This document shows, one piece after another, positions 37,373 to 46,031 of a stretch of DNA of 64,000 bases. Under the pieces are notes generated by a model. The model was not told where the DNA came from. It saw only the letters and a program-made list of their open reading frames with translations, and ran no database searches. The position numbers and the translations under genes were made by a program. Numbering within the stretch: position 1 is the first letter of the stretch; the number at the start of each line of letters is the position of its first letter. Source of the DNA: CAYMAZ01 sp964388575. Its GTDB lineage: Bacteria; Bacteroidota; Bacteroidia; Bacteroidales; DTU049. The DNA is taken from assembly GCA_964388575.1 (NCBI GenBank), contig CAYMAZ010000004.1, positions 54,163-118,162 of the forward strand, given 5' to 3'.

Positions 37373-37693
37373 ATGGAAGACAATTTTTTTAGCAGTTTTA
37401 ACATTGCCGGGTTTACATACTACAATGGTGTTGATGTTTTCGGTGACTTGAAAATAGGCCTTAAGTTACGAGCTGTTACAGAGCCGGACAATAAATTCGA
37501 TCCCTATGCTGTTGCTTTGTATCATGGTGAATCCAAGTTGGGTTTTGTACCACGTCAATACAACATGGAAATCAGTAAATTTCTGAATCTTGGATATCAG
37601 GGATTATTTGAATTTGTGATCAATAGAGTTGTTCCTGATGCGAAGCCGGAAATGCAGGTCAGTGTTCTTGTCAGAATTAACAAAGCAGGGTGA
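37373..37693 (+). CDS. stand-alone HIRAN domain protein
   Basis: The whole protein (106 residues from the preferred start) is one HIRAN domain: FNIAGFTYYNGVDVFGDLKIG, then LRAVTEPDNKFDPYAVALYHG and KLGFVPRQYNMEI. The EPxNxxDxxAVal and GyvPr signatures are clear. HIRAN domains bind DNA ends or 3' ssDNA in eukaryotic HLTF/Rad5; bacterial single-domain forms are poorly understood. It is convergent with the lipid-kinase gene, 5 bp apart. Its neighbour is a WYL regulator. Confidence 0.9.
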   Translation: MEDNFFSSFNIAGFTYYNGVDVFGDLKIGLKLRAVTEPDNKFDPYAVALYHGESKLGFVPRQYNMEISKFLNLGYQGLFEFVINRVVPDAKPEMQVSVLVRINKAG

Positions 37694-37698
37694 ATTGA

Positions 37699-38589
37699 TT
37701 AATCTGATACGATGATTTTCAATGAATGCCTGTGATTTTTTACATGCAAAATCTTTGATTTGATTTTGACAGCTTCTCCGTCCACATGAATCACAGAGTT
37801 ACTGTTTCGAAATACAGTTGCTTCTTCAATACGAATCAATTCATGAAATTTTGAAGTGTGGATTTTATGGGTTAACAGTTTAGGAATGACAACAGGAGCA
37901 GACTTGAGGGGGACTTTTTTCATGATACACATGTCAAACAATCCATCATCAATCAATGCATTTGGTGCAATTGATACATTGTAGCCATACTGGTCTGAGT
38001 TTGCAAAAGTAATAAATAATGCCTTTCTCGATATGACATGATCACCGATTCTGATTTTAAATTTTTTTGGTTTATATGAAAAATATTTTTTCACACCGGA
38101 TGTGAGATATGTTTTGAATCCCCTTTTCCCTGATTCCTGATATTCTTTGGCAACAGTGGCATCAAATCCGATGCCTGCAACACTAACAAAAAAATGCCCG
38201 TTAATTGTTCCGGTATCAATATGTTGCACATTCATTCGATTAATTATTTCCAATGACTTTTTGTAATCAGTTGGTATCTTAAAATAATGCGCAAGACCAT
38301 TTCCGCTTCCTGTTGGAATAATCCCAAGAATAATTGGGGTATGAGTGATTTTTGAGGCTATTTCATTCACTGTTCCGTCGCCACCAACTGCCACAATAAT
38401 GTCTGCACCTTTTTCAACGGCATCATCTGCAAGCTTTGAAACATGCCCTGGTCTTTCGCTTATCAGGATATGAGTTTTAAAGTGATTTTGATCAATGATG
38501 GATTCAATTTCACTGATGATATTTTTGTTTTTGTGATTGCCTGCAATCGGGTTGATGATAAAAAAAATGCTGTATTTTAAAGATTTCAT
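37699..38589 (-). CDS. diacylglycerol/lipid kinase family protein (YegS/DgkB-like)
   Basis: Soluble lipid kinase. FFIINPIAGNHKNK is the first nucleotide loop, VAVGGDGTVNEIASKI is the GGDGT motif, and IPTGSGNGLAHYF follows. The C-terminal beta-sandwich has SVAGIGFDATVAKEY and IHVDGEAV. The start at 38589 makes an ATGA overlap with the stop of the upstream LtaS-like gene and gives 297 residues. The pair suggests a role in membrane lipid head-group metabolism. Confidence 0.9.
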   Translation of the reverse strand: MKSLKYSIFFIINPIAGNHKNKNIISEIESIIDQNHFKTHILISERPGHVSKLADDAVEKGADIIVAVGGDGTVNEIASKITHTPIILGIIPTGSGNGLAHYFKIPTDYKKSLEIINRMNVQHIDTGTINGHFFVSVAGIGFDATVAKEYQESGKRGFKTYLTSGVKKYFSYKPKKFKIRIGDHVISRKALFITFANSDQYGYNVSIAPNALIDDGLFDMCIMKKVPLKSAPVVIPKLLTHKIHTSKFHELIRIEEATVFRNSNSVIHVDGEAVKIKSKILHVKNHRHSLKIIVSD

Positions 38590-40511
38590 AAATTCTGGCT
38601 GCAATTTGTTTTATTATCAATAAGACTGTTGTGATATTGTTGAATGTATGTCTGATAAATTAAGTTTAGTCTGTTGAGTTGGTTTGAAAATTGAGTGTCA
38701 TGAATTAAATTTTGGGTTCCATAATGATCGGTTAAAAAATTCCATAGTTTAACAGGTTTGTCGTTAACATACACTGCAGCCATATTGTCAACAACGAGCT
38801 GGTAATAATCTGAAGTAAATGTAATGTTCATGCCTGTTGCAGAAGTATCAAATATGCTATTTCCGAAGGCAGCAAATTCATCGGTGTAGCCGATGTAATC
38901 CAGCAATGATGGCATAATGTCTGTTTGTTGACAGATTTTATTTTGAATTCCATTCAGTTCTGCTCCAGGATCATAGAAAAGCAGAGGAATGGAGTAATTA
39001 CCAACTGGACTTTTGTAAAAATCATGATAAGGTTCAGATGAATGGTCAGAAGTTATGACAAAAATTGTATTATAATACCATGAGCTTTTTGAAATTTTGT
39101 GAAAGAATTTGTTCAGTGCAAGGTCAGAGTATGCGATAGATTTGTGAATCTGAAGTGGTCCTTCGGGGAGTGAGTGAGCGTATTTTTCAGGTATTTGATA
39201 TGGATGATGTGAAGATAAAGTAAAAACGGAAACCATGAAAGGTTCTTCGAATGTTTCTATCATTTCAGCAACATAACCAAGATATGGCTCATCCCAGATT
39301 CCCCATTTACCATCAAAATCTGCTTTGTCAGGGTATTCATTTTTACCGAAATACTTTGAAAATCCTGCTTTCATGGCGTAAGCATCAAGATTCATTGTCC
39401 CGTTTTGTCCTCCGTGAAAGAAGAAACTTTTGTAGCCCAGTGGTTCTAGAAGTTGGGGAAGGCTCTGAAAATGATTGTTTACATATGGAGATAATATAAA
39501 TGGTGTATTCATCAGTGTTGGCATTGATGAAAGAATTGCAGGAATGCCTTCAACAGATCTTTTTCCGTTCGCAAAAGTATTGATACAGAACAAGCCTTCA
39601 TGAATGAGCGAGTCAAGAAAAGGTGCGAAGTTCTTTTCTTCGTCAATTTTGACAGAGTTTATGCTGTTCAGATGTTCGTTTGAGAATCCTTCCAATATGA
39701 TAATGACAATGTTTTTTTTCTTGAAGGGTTGGTTATTGTATTTCTTGCAGAGCAAAAATTCTTGTGTGAGTTGTTCATGTTCAGAAAAAAAAGATTTCTT
39801 TTCAAGACCGGATTTTCCATAAGTACGGATAATTGAAAATGCGCTGTTTAAAACAAGAGATGTGTGTTCTGGTTGAGCATACGTCCCTGCTGTAACAAGA
39901 GAAATTGGTTTTGTTTGAAGCCCGCCTCTCATTGCGGTTATGGTGATAATTGCAAAAAAAAACAAAAGCGAAGACATCCCAAGGTAATATTTTACATTAT
40001 GTTGAAACTGGGGTAGTTTTTTTATTTCTTTGAAAAAAAATTTGATAAGACTAATAATACCAGCAATTACCAATATGATAGCAGGCCAAAAGTCTACGAG
40101 AAAATTCAGCCAAAGGTCTGACATTTCATGTTTCATACTCCACACAAGAGCAAGTACATCGTATGTTGATCTCCTTAATGTAAATGGAAAATAAAAAGCA
40201 TCTGCGATGTTAGCTGTAAGAAACAATATATTTGGAATAAACCATACCCAGAACAAAATTCTTGAATATATCCTTTTTGAAGCAAGATAAAGGGGAAAAA
40301 AGTACAGTAAAATAAATAAGGTGTTGGCATATGCAAATGATGATGCATCAAAACGTATTCCTTTAATGAAATATGCGAGTGATTGATAGAAGGTGATTTG
40401 AAAACTGTTCCAGTTAAAAAAGAGAAGTACATGTCTGCTTAAAACATGCAGGAAAAAGGTGAACCCTATTATTTTCAGGAATAACAGCAAGAATTGCCTA
40501 TAATTGCTCAT
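38586..40511 (-). CDS. LTA synthase-like (alkaline phosphatase superfamily) membrane phosphotransferase
   Basis: Five N-terminal membrane helices (about residues 5-190) are followed by a periplasmic sulfatase-type domain. Signatures are IVIIILEGFSNEHL (metal Glu), FANGKRSVEGIPAIL (region of the nucleophile), SVFTLSSHHPYQIP and IFVITSDHSSEPYHD. Such enzymes transfer phosphoglycerol or phosphoethanolamine groups to surface glycans. The length is 641 residues from ATG 40511. The ATG at 40550 is upstream of the predicted transcription start. It is coupled to a lipid kinase that could recycle diacylglycerol. Confidence 0.88.
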   Translation of the reverse strand: MSNYRQFLLLFLKIIGFTFFLHVLSRHVLLFFNWNSFQITFYQSLAYFIKGIRFDASSFAYANTLFILLYFFPLYLASKRIYSRILFWVWFIPNILFLTANIADAFYFPFTLRRSTYDVLALVWSMKHEMSDLWLNFLVDFWPAIILVIAGIISLIKFFFKEIKKLPQFQHNVKYYLGMSSLLFFFAIITITAMRGGLQTKPISLVTAGTYAQPEHTSLVLNSAFSIIRTYGKSGLEKKSFFSEHEQLTQEFLLCKKYNNQPFKKKNIVIIILEGFSNEHLNSINSVKIDEEKNFAPFLDSLIHEGLFCINTFANGKRSVEGIPAILSSMPTLMNTPFILSPYVNNHFQSLPQLLEPLGYKSFFFHGGQNGTMNLDAYAMKAGFSKYFGKNEYPDKADFDGKWGIWDEPYLGYVAEMIETFEEPFMVSVFTLSSHHPYQIPEKYAHSLPEGPLQIHKSIAYSDLALNKFFHKISKSSWYYNTIFVITSDHSSEPYHDFYKSPVGNYSIPLLFYDPGAELNGIQNKICQQTDIMPSLLDYIGYTDEFAAFGNSIFDTSATGMNITFTSDYYQLVVDNMAAVYVNDKPVKLWNFLTDHYGTQNLIHDTQFSNQLNRLNLIYQTYIQQYHNSLIDNKTNCSQNL

Positions 40512-40547
40512 TATGTTGTAGAAATAATAAAATAAAATATTCTTCTG

Positions 40548-40555
40548 CAAATTTA
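40548..40555 (-). promoter_or_regulatory. predicted -7 promoter box (TAAATTTG) upstream of the LTA synthase-like gene
   Basis: TAAATTTG on the minus strand, 36 nt before the ATG at 40511. Confidence 0.4.
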
Positions 40556-40706
40556 CAGTAAAATGATTTATACATTTTTATGAGGAACAGAATATTGATC
40601 TTAATGATAATGAGATATATAATATTCATTTCTTACAAAAAGTTTATCGGAAAGGAACTTTTTCAATATTTTTGATTTTTTTTTATTCATTTATGGATAA
40701 TTATAT

Positions 40707-40714
40707 TATTTTTG
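40707..40714 (+). promoter_or_regulatory. predicted -7 promoter box (TATTTTTG) upstream of the EGF-like lipoprotein
   Basis: TATTTTTG is 39 nt before the ATG at 40754 in an AT-rich spacer; no clear -33. Confidence 0.4.
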
Positions 40715-40753
40715 CAATACAATATTAAAATGTTAAACCTAAAAATCAAAATT

Positions 40754-41257
40754 ATGAGAAGAGTTAAAAATTTATTTGCCTTTGCTACACTTGCATTTGG
40801 CATGTTCATGATGAACGCATGTACTGATCCCTGTAAAGACGTTGAATGTCTGAATGGTGGTGTTTGTGATGAAGGTGAATGTATCTGTGCAACAGGTTAC
40901 GAAGGAACTGATTGTGGTGTAGAAATGAGAACAAAATTCTTAGGATCTTACACTTTTATTGATGGTTGCTACCCAGGAACAACTACAAATTCTACAATTG
41001 CAACCAGTTCAGATGCTATTAACAAGGTTACTGTTACCAATATTCTTGGAACAAGTCTTGGTGGAACTGTAAAAGCTGAAATTAATGGTGTTAGCATCAC
41101 TGTCCCAAGTCAGACTGTTATGGACATTGACAATGATCCATGGACAATCCAGGGTATGAGCACTGGTTCACTGGCCAATAACACTTTTTCAATTTCAATT
41201 CAGTACACATTTGGAACTCAATCAGAAACTTGTCTGCTGACGTTCACAAAACAGTAA
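40754..41257 (+). CDS. lipoprotein with one EGF-like domain
   Basis: The start at 40754 gives 168 residues. A signal peptide (FAFATLAFGMFMMNAC) ends at Cys23. An EGF-like module follows with six cysteines at 27, 32, 38, 43, 45 and 54 (CLNGGVCDEGECICATGYEG). The remaining beta-rich domain of about 110 residues is rich in Thr and Ser and has one late Cys pair partner. It is probably surface- or periplasm-exposed; its role is unknown. It is monocistronic with its own hairpin terminator. Confidence 0.82.
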   Translation: MRRVKNLFAFATLAFGMFMMNACTDPCKDVECLNGGVCDEGECICATGYEGTDCGVEMRTKFLGSYTFIDGCYPGTTTNSTIATSSDAINKVTVTNILGTSLGGTVKAEINGVSITVPSQTVMDIDNDPWTIQGMSTGSLANNTFSISIQYTFGTQSETCLLTFTKQ

Positions 41258-41274
41258 GAATTTAATTTTCTTTG

Positions 41275-41310
41275 AAAAAAGAGGTTGTGCTAAACAACCT
41301 CTTTTTTTTT
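41275..41310 (+). terminator. rho-independent terminator after the EGF-like lipoprotein gene
   Basis: GAGGTTGT / ACAACCTC stem with a 5 nt loop, flanked by A and T runs, so it may work on both strands. Confidence 0.85.
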
Positions 41311-41692
41311 GTGTATTTCAGTGTGATTTGAATTATTGCGGGCATCCTACATATAATTAATTAATTGTAGATCAAGATTGATGTTTCAATTTCTCAGAAG
41401 AATCAAATACTACTTCGAAACCCTCAATCAACGTCGTGCATGTCATTTTTCATAAATACTGTAAGTAACCTTGAATAAATAATTATGTCATTTACATTGC
41501 AAATTACATATGCTTTTCACAGATGGTTCTGAATCCTTAAATTGGTTTCAGACATGAAGTATCGAAACTTAAAATAATCTATGCAGGAAAAAAAAAGATA
41601 TTTAGAACGGGATTTTTAAATTTTTCAAACACTTCAAATGTTAGAAGACAGAATGTTAACTAGAAAAGAAAGTTCCTGTCCACTGATTATAT
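41311..41692. other. gene-free interval between two terminators
   Basis: About 380 bp with no credible ORF, tRNA or repeat on either strand. It has a short TAATTAATTAATT repeat near 41357 and no exact TAnnTTTG box. I see no function. Confidence 0.5.
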
Positions 41693-41730
41693 AAAAAAAA
41701 AGGGTGCAATTTTGCACCCCATTTTTTTTT
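41693..41730 (-). terminator. bidirectional terminator after the Thr-rich lipoprotein gene
   Basis: GGGTGCAA / TTGCACCC perfect 8 bp stem, 2 nt loop, with A run on one side and T run on the other. It ends the minus-strand gene 16 bp after its stop. Confidence 0.8.
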
Positions 41731-41745
41731 ATGAAACTTTCAAAA

Positions 41746-42102
41746 TTACTGTTTTTTCATTCCTTCTCTACCGGTAGTTGTTGTTGTGGGTGTTGTACCA
41801 CCTTTCATGTCTGTTCTTGTTCCGGTTGTGGTAGTTGTTGTAGCTGGTTTGGTAGTTGTGGTTTTAGTACCACCTTTTTTTGCTGTAAGTTCCATGAGTG
41901 AATCTCTTTCAAGGCCGCACTGTTCGTAATCAGCCATTAAGAGTTCCATTTCATCCTGTAATTGAGCAATTTCTGTGTCTTTGTCAACAATTTGTTTTGA
42001 CATTGCATCAAATTCTTCCTGAGATGGACCTTCTTGTTTGGGTGTGCAGGCAAACATTCCTACGAGTGCAATCATTGCAAATACGCTGAATAATCTTTTC
42101 AT
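41746..42102 (-). CDS. small lipoprotein with coiled coil and Thr-rich tail
   Basis: A 118-residue protein. The signal peptide (LFSVFAMIALVGMFAC) ends at Cys19. Residues 25-72 form a heptad-like coiled coil (MSKQIVDKDTEIAQLQDEME). The tail from about 75 on is low complexity: runs of Thr with Lys, Gly and Pro in two similar copies (TKTTTTKP, TTPTTTTTG). Such a tail could be a site of O-glycosylation or a wall-spanning linker; this is inference. It is monocistronic, with a promoter box and terminator. Confidence 0.75.
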   Translation of the reverse strand: MKRLFSVFAMIALVGMFACTPKQEGPSQEEFDAMSKQIVDKDTEIAQLQDEMELLMADYEQCGLERDSLMELTAKKGGTKTTTTKPATTTTTTGTRTDMKGGTTPTTTTTGREGMKKQ

Positions 42103-42130
42103 AATTTAATTTATTTTTAGGTTAATTGTG

Positions 42131-42138
42131 CAAAATTA
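42131..42138 (-). promoter_or_regulatory. predicted -7 promoter box (TAATTTTG) of the Thr-rich lipoprotein gene
   Basis: TAATTTTG on the minus strand, 28 nt before the ATG at 42102. Confidence 0.45.
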
Positions 42139-42186
42139 ATAAAAATATTTTGATAATATCGAAAGATTTGAACATTTTTTGTTAAC

Positions 42187-42915
42187 TTATTTTCCTGCAT
42201 ATTTTTCGAATAAATCGATGATTAAATCAATTTCCAATATCATGCCTGGTGGTGTGAATAATTGATTTTCAGTCTCAGCTGGATATATTTTGTGAATGAA
42301 TAACGAATATTTAGAAGTATGAAAATCGGGAGTCAATATAAGATCCTTCTGAATTTTCCCCTTTTCTTCAAGATAACGCTGAATTGATTTCTGTTCTTTT
42401 TCAGAAAAACTGTCCATTTGATTCATCAAAAGACTATCATGATGCAATGAATCTGTAAGATGAGAGATTTTAAATCTCGAAGGAAGTTTGTTAATAAGAG
42501 CTTGATTGTGACTGTTTTTAAACTTTGCATCATCAACCTTTTGTCCTGACCACAATGGCTGAATGAGAAACTCAATGTAGACAGTATCAGGTTTTGAATC
42601 GGTTAGTGATTTAAAAGTTGTTCGGCCTTTTTTTAGAGTATCTTTCTGAACTTCTTCAGTAATTCTGTACACCGGTGAACAATTTATGAATTTTAAAGTA
42701 TCATTATACTGGAAAACCTTCCAGTTTTCAGGAATAAATTGTCCGATAAGTTTCAGATTGTTGTCAGTTGTGAAGATTTCAGGTAATTTGTACACAGTTT
42801 CCTCTTGTGCACTGAATTGAGGAGAAGTAATTACTGTATCCTGAGTCTGAGAAACAGAAATATGACAGAACATCAACATAAAACATATTGTTAAAAAATG
42901 GGTGTGTGATTTCAT
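42187..42915 (-). CDS. exported protein of unknown function
   Basis: From ATG 42915 it has 242 residues with a signal peptide (HFLTICFMLMFCHISVSQ) and no lipobox. The mature protein is hydrophilic, with no recognised motif or repeat. It lies 6 bp after the GT4 gene and is probably the last gene of the lptFG-like, GT4 transcription unit. A role in envelope assembly is inferred from position only. A longer start at 42984 would overlap the GT4 gene's spacer and bury the signal peptide. Confidence 0.6.
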   Translation of the reverse strand: MKSHTHFLTICFMLMFCHISVSQTQDTVITSPQFSAQEETVYKLPEIFTTDNNLKLIGQFIPENWKVFQYNDTLKFINCSPVYRITEEVQKDTLKKGRTTFKSLTDSKPDTVYIEFLIQPLWSGQKVDDAKFKNSHNQALINKLPSRFKISHLTDSLHHDSLLMNQMDSFSEKEQKSIQRYLEEKGKIQKDLILTPDFHTSKYSLFIHKIYPAETENQLFTPPGMILEIDLIIDLFEKYAGK

Positions 42916-42990
42916 GATTCTGTGATTTTGATTTAATATAATACCGAAAAGTATGCCAAAAATTTTATGTTTTTCTACAAACACTTTGAC

Positions 42991-44181
42991 TTAATTAAAT
43001 TTGCCGATAAGTTTGTGAAACGCACTGATGGCACTTTGGTAATTATGATTTCCTGTAATCAATGTTTGCCCATTTAGACCCATTGAAAATGCTTTTTTTG
43101 GATTGAGAAATAGATCGATCATTGCATCAGCAAAAGCTTCAGGAGTATCTGCAAGGCATATATTATGATCATGCGTAACATGAATACCTTCTGCGCCGGT
43201 CGTTGTTGAAATCACAGCTTTTCCCATTGCCATTGCTTCAATGATTTTGATTCTGATTCCGCTTCCGCTGAGTAATGGCACAATCAGAACAGATTTTGAC
43301 TGAATATATTGAGTAGCATCACGAACTTCCCCGACAATATCTAGGATTTGAGAGCTTGTGTTTCTGATCCATTCCGGCATATTTCTACCAGCGAGTGAAA
43401 TTCTGATATCGGGGCATCTTTTCTCAAGAATTGGTACAACTTTTTCAATCAGCCATTTGATACCTTCGATATTCGGCCACCAATCCATTGAACCCATATG
43501 GTAAAACCCAGATCCACCAGTTGTATTACTGATATTTGTCGAAACATCCACAGCAAAAGGAACAATATCAGCGATACATCCTGGAGCAATTTTTATGTAA
43601 TACTCAGCTTCTGCATCTGAAATACATGCAATCTGATTAAATTGTCCTACTGTATTTTTTTCATATTTCTTTAACCCTTCAGCCAGATAATTCAGATACC
43701 ATCGTTTTAATATATTGGTTTCATTCATTGCTACGCGTTTCCATATTTGATGTTCAATATTGTGAGAGCGCAGCATACAGATTCCGTTGGAGTGTTTTCT
43801 CACAATCTGTAAATAGGGGGACATGTAAAGTGTCTCAAAGATAATCAGATCATATTTGTTATTCCGGAGTTTCTTGACAAGTGCTTCTGTAAAATTCTCA
43901 TTAATAAATCTGACAACATGATATGGTCTGTTTCTTGCCATCGCTTTCAATGCCCCTGTTAATGTGACATCTGTGTTGATATAAACATTTTCATATGAAT
44001 AAGCCGGATTCAAATACTTTTCTATGATTGAATCAGGAGGGTGATATTTTGGAGTTGTAACTGTCAGTACATCAATCTGATGTCCGTCAGAAATTAAAGC
44101 CTGAGCAAAGTGATACATTGCAATAGAACCTCCTTCTTTAGGGGGAAGTGGTGATTTGTTGCATAATTGAAGTATTCTCAT
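42991..44181 (-). CDS. glycosyltransferase family 4 (GT-B fold)
   Basis: The N-terminal domain begins LQLCNKSPLPPKEGGSIAMYHF with the GG loop. The C-terminal nucleotide-sugar domain has HMGSMDWWPNIEGIKWLI, VLIVPLLSGSGIRIKIIEAMAMGKAVIST and the acidic TTGAEGI region. The length of 396 residues fits GT4. The donor and acceptor are unknown. Its start overlaps the stop of the LptFG-like gene by 4 bp, which suggests a role in LPS or another envelope glycan. Confidence 0.9.
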   Translation of the reverse strand: MRILQLCNKSPLPPKEGGSIAMYHFAQALISDGHQIDVLTVTTPKYHPPDSIIEKYLNPAYSYENVYINTDVTLTGALKAMARNRPYHVVRFINENFTEALVKKLRNNKYDLIIFETLYMSPYLQIVRKHSNGICMLRSHNIEHQIWKRVAMNETNILKRWYLNYLAEGLKKYEKNTVGQFNQIACISDAEAEYYIKIAPGCIADIVPFAVDVSTNISNTTGGSGFYHMGSMDWWPNIEGIKWLIEKVVPILEKRCPDIRISLAGRNMPEWIRNTSSQILDIVGEVRDATQYIQSKSVLIVPLLSGSGIRIKIIEAMAMGKAVISTTTGAEGIHVTHDHNICLADTPEAFADAMIDLFLNPKKAFSMGLNGQTLITGNHNYQSAISAFHKLIGKFN

Positions 44182-45662
44182 GCTTTATTGTCTTTGAACA
44201 ATTTTTTAAATGGTAGCAAAATTCTGGAAAAATTTTTGTACCAGGACTCCATATCCATAAGGGGACTGTCTTTTATGGTTTTCAGAGTGAGCCAAAGACC
44301 GAAAGGAAACAAAACAATGGAAGAGAGCCACATTCCAAAAACTGGATTCCATACATCCTCTCTGACAAACTTTTCCCCGGTAATGGACAAAATATAATAA
44401 ATGACAAAAATTAAAGTGGCAAGAACAAGTGGTAGTCCAAGGCCACCTTTTCTGATAATTGCCCCCAGAGGTGCTCCAATGAAAAAAAGGATGAAACATG
44501 CAACGGAGAGTGTGAATTTTCTGTGTAACTCAACGTTAAATCGTAAAAAGTATTTTCGCAGGCTGTCAAGTTCAAAACCATGATATCCGGAAATTTCCTG
44601 AATATTTTGAGCAGATTTGACTGCATTTTCTGTAATAAATTTCTGTTCGGAAGGAGAGAAGCGATCAAGAAAGTTTTCTGTTTTGATATTGTGCTTTTCA
44701 ACCTTTACATCTTCTGCGAAAATTGTTGAATCGATATGTGAGTAGAAATGCCAGAAAGACGTTATTTGATTTGCGAATATTGAATGCAATTTCACTCTTT
44801 CATATTTCAGACTGTCTATGGATCCGCGCAGCTGATCAATGTTCATCATCTGATAGTGATCTTTGAAAAAATCTTCATTTGTTTTTTGCAAAGCAAACGA
44901 TGTCAGGTCGAACCGTATCGATTGTTCTTTAAATTGAATTCGTTCAACGGGTCTGCTGTCATAGTATTCACGTTTATCAAGAAGTTCATTGTAAGAATAT
45001 CCGTTGTAAAGTTTGATGATCAGAAACTTTTCATCTTCGGTCATTTCCATATACCCTGTTTCTGCAATCGTGACAGAAGTGTTGCCGGTGAATTTGGAAT
45101 GATCATAGATAATCACATTTTGAATGGTCTTTCCGTCTTTTTCCTTTCGGCCAACTTTGATAACATAATTGTCAATTTCCCGGTAAAAAATTCCTTCTCT
45201 GATATTCAGTGCTGGTTTTGCGTTGCTGACATCGTAGAGTAAGGCTGACATTTTTAAATTTGCATATGGCAGGATGTTGTTTGAAAAATAAAATGCTGAA
45301 ACGGAAATTAAGAGACTTAAAATAATAAGTGGCCGCATGATTTTCAGCAGAGAGATCCCAACAGATTTTGATGCTGCAAGTTCATAATGTTCTCCAAAGC
45401 TTCCGAAAGTCATCAGCGAGGATAATAAAATGGAAATTGGCAGAGCCATTGGGATGAAGGTGGCTGAGGCATAAAAAAGTAGCTGACCCAGAATCCAGAA
45501 ATCAAGACCTTTACCGACCAGATCGTCAATATATTTCCATAAGAACTGCATTAGTAGGACAAATACAGCAATAAAGAATGTGAGAAACAACGGCCCGATA
45601 TACATCCTGAGCAATAGTTTGTCAAGTTTACGTACCCGTGAAAAGCCAAATCTGTTCGTCAT
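44178..45662 (-). CDS. LptF/LptG family permease
   Basis: YjgP/YjgQ-type inner-membrane subunit of the LptBFG lipopolysaccharide extractor. Three N-terminal helices (IGPLFLTFFIAVFVLLMQFLW and others) precede a beta-jellyroll periplasmic domain (about residues 120-350). Three C-terminal helices follow, with FFIGAPLGAIIRKGGLGLPL as the conserved cytoplasmic segment. From ATG 45662 it has 494 residues; the ATG at 45674 is a close alternative. As in other Bacteroidota, the permease is longer than in E. coli. Confidence 0.93.
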   Translation of the reverse strand: MTNRFGFSRVRKLDKLLLRMYIGPLFLTFFIAVFVLLMQFLWKYIDDLVGKGLDFWILGQLLFYASATFIPMALPISILLSSLMTFGSFGEHYELAASKSVGISLLKIMRPLIILSLLISVSAFYFSNNILPYANLKMSALLYDVSNAKPALNIREGIFYREIDNYVIKVGRKEKDGKTIQNVIIYDHSKFTGNTSVTIAETGYMEMTEDEKFLIIKLYNGYSYNELLDKREYYDSRPVERIQFKEQSIRFDLTSFALQKTNEDFFKDHYQMMNIDQLRGSIDSLKYERVKLHSIFANQITSFWHFYSHIDSTIFAEDVKVEKHNIKTENFLDRFSPSEQKFITENAVKSAQNIQEISGYHGFELDSLRKYFLRFNVELHRKFTLSVACFILFFIGAPLGAIIRKGGLGLPLVLATLIFVIYYILSITGEKFVREDVWNPVFGMWLSSIVLFPFGLWLTLKTIKDSPLMDMESWYKNFSRILLPFKKLFKDNKA

Positions 45663-45681
45663 TGTATTTAACATTTCCCTG

Positions 45682-45689
45682 CAAAAATA
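45682..45689 (-). promoter_or_regulatory. predicted -7 promoter box (TATTTTTG) upstream of the LptFG-like gene
   Basis: TATTTTTG on the minus strand, 19 nt before ATG 45662. It excludes the start at 45695. Confidence 0.45.
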
Positions 45690-45797
45690 CACCAATTCAA
45701 CAATATAAATACGTCATATTTGACAGGTTATTGTCAAAGCTTTCTGATGTTGTCTGATGTGTTTGCCATTATGGAAAGTATGAAACAACTTTTTCAC

Positions 45798-45805
45798 TAA
45801 TTTTG
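45798..45805 (+). promoter_or_regulatory. predicted -7 promoter box (TAATTTTG) for the heptose kinase-pdxH unit
   Basis: TAATTTTG is 13 nt before a small ORF and about 200 nt before the heptose kinase start. Confidence 0.45.
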
Positions 45806-45818
45806 TACAAAAAAAATC

Positions 45819-46031
45819 ATGCCCGGCAGCGTGTCTGTTTTTTTGTTAATCATTGTTCTCATCGGCTTTGACTTGACTGGTTTTGTCCTGTTGATACATG
45901 GAGTGATTTTAAATGCGAGATATCATTCAGTCGAAATGGATCTGCCTGCTGGTAAAGATAATACATATTTAATAATATTATTGAAACATTTGAAATTGAT
46001 AGAGAATAATGACAACACTTCATTTTTTTAA
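45819..46031 (+). CDS. possible small membrane protein (70 residues)
   Basis: An ATG 13 nt after a TAATTTTG box opens a 70-residue frame with one hydrophobic segment (SVFLLIIVLIGFDLTGFVLLIHGVIL). It overlaps the heptose-kinase start by 23 bp. No homology is recognised. It may be a real small membrane protein or leader ORF, or chance within a 200 nt leader. Confidence 0.3.
   Translation: MPGSVSVFLLIIVLIGFDLTGFVLLIHGVILNARYHSVEMDLPAGKDNTYLIILLKHLKLIENNDNTSFF

Noticed and set aside
41311..41692. Small RNA between two terminators
   Set aside because: No exact promoter box or stable fold was seen in the interval, so there is no positive evidence.
41704..41901. Cys-rich 65-residue plus-strand ORF
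   Set aside because: It is the exact antisense of the Thr-rich lipoprotein codons; the cysteines come from reading Thr codons backwards.
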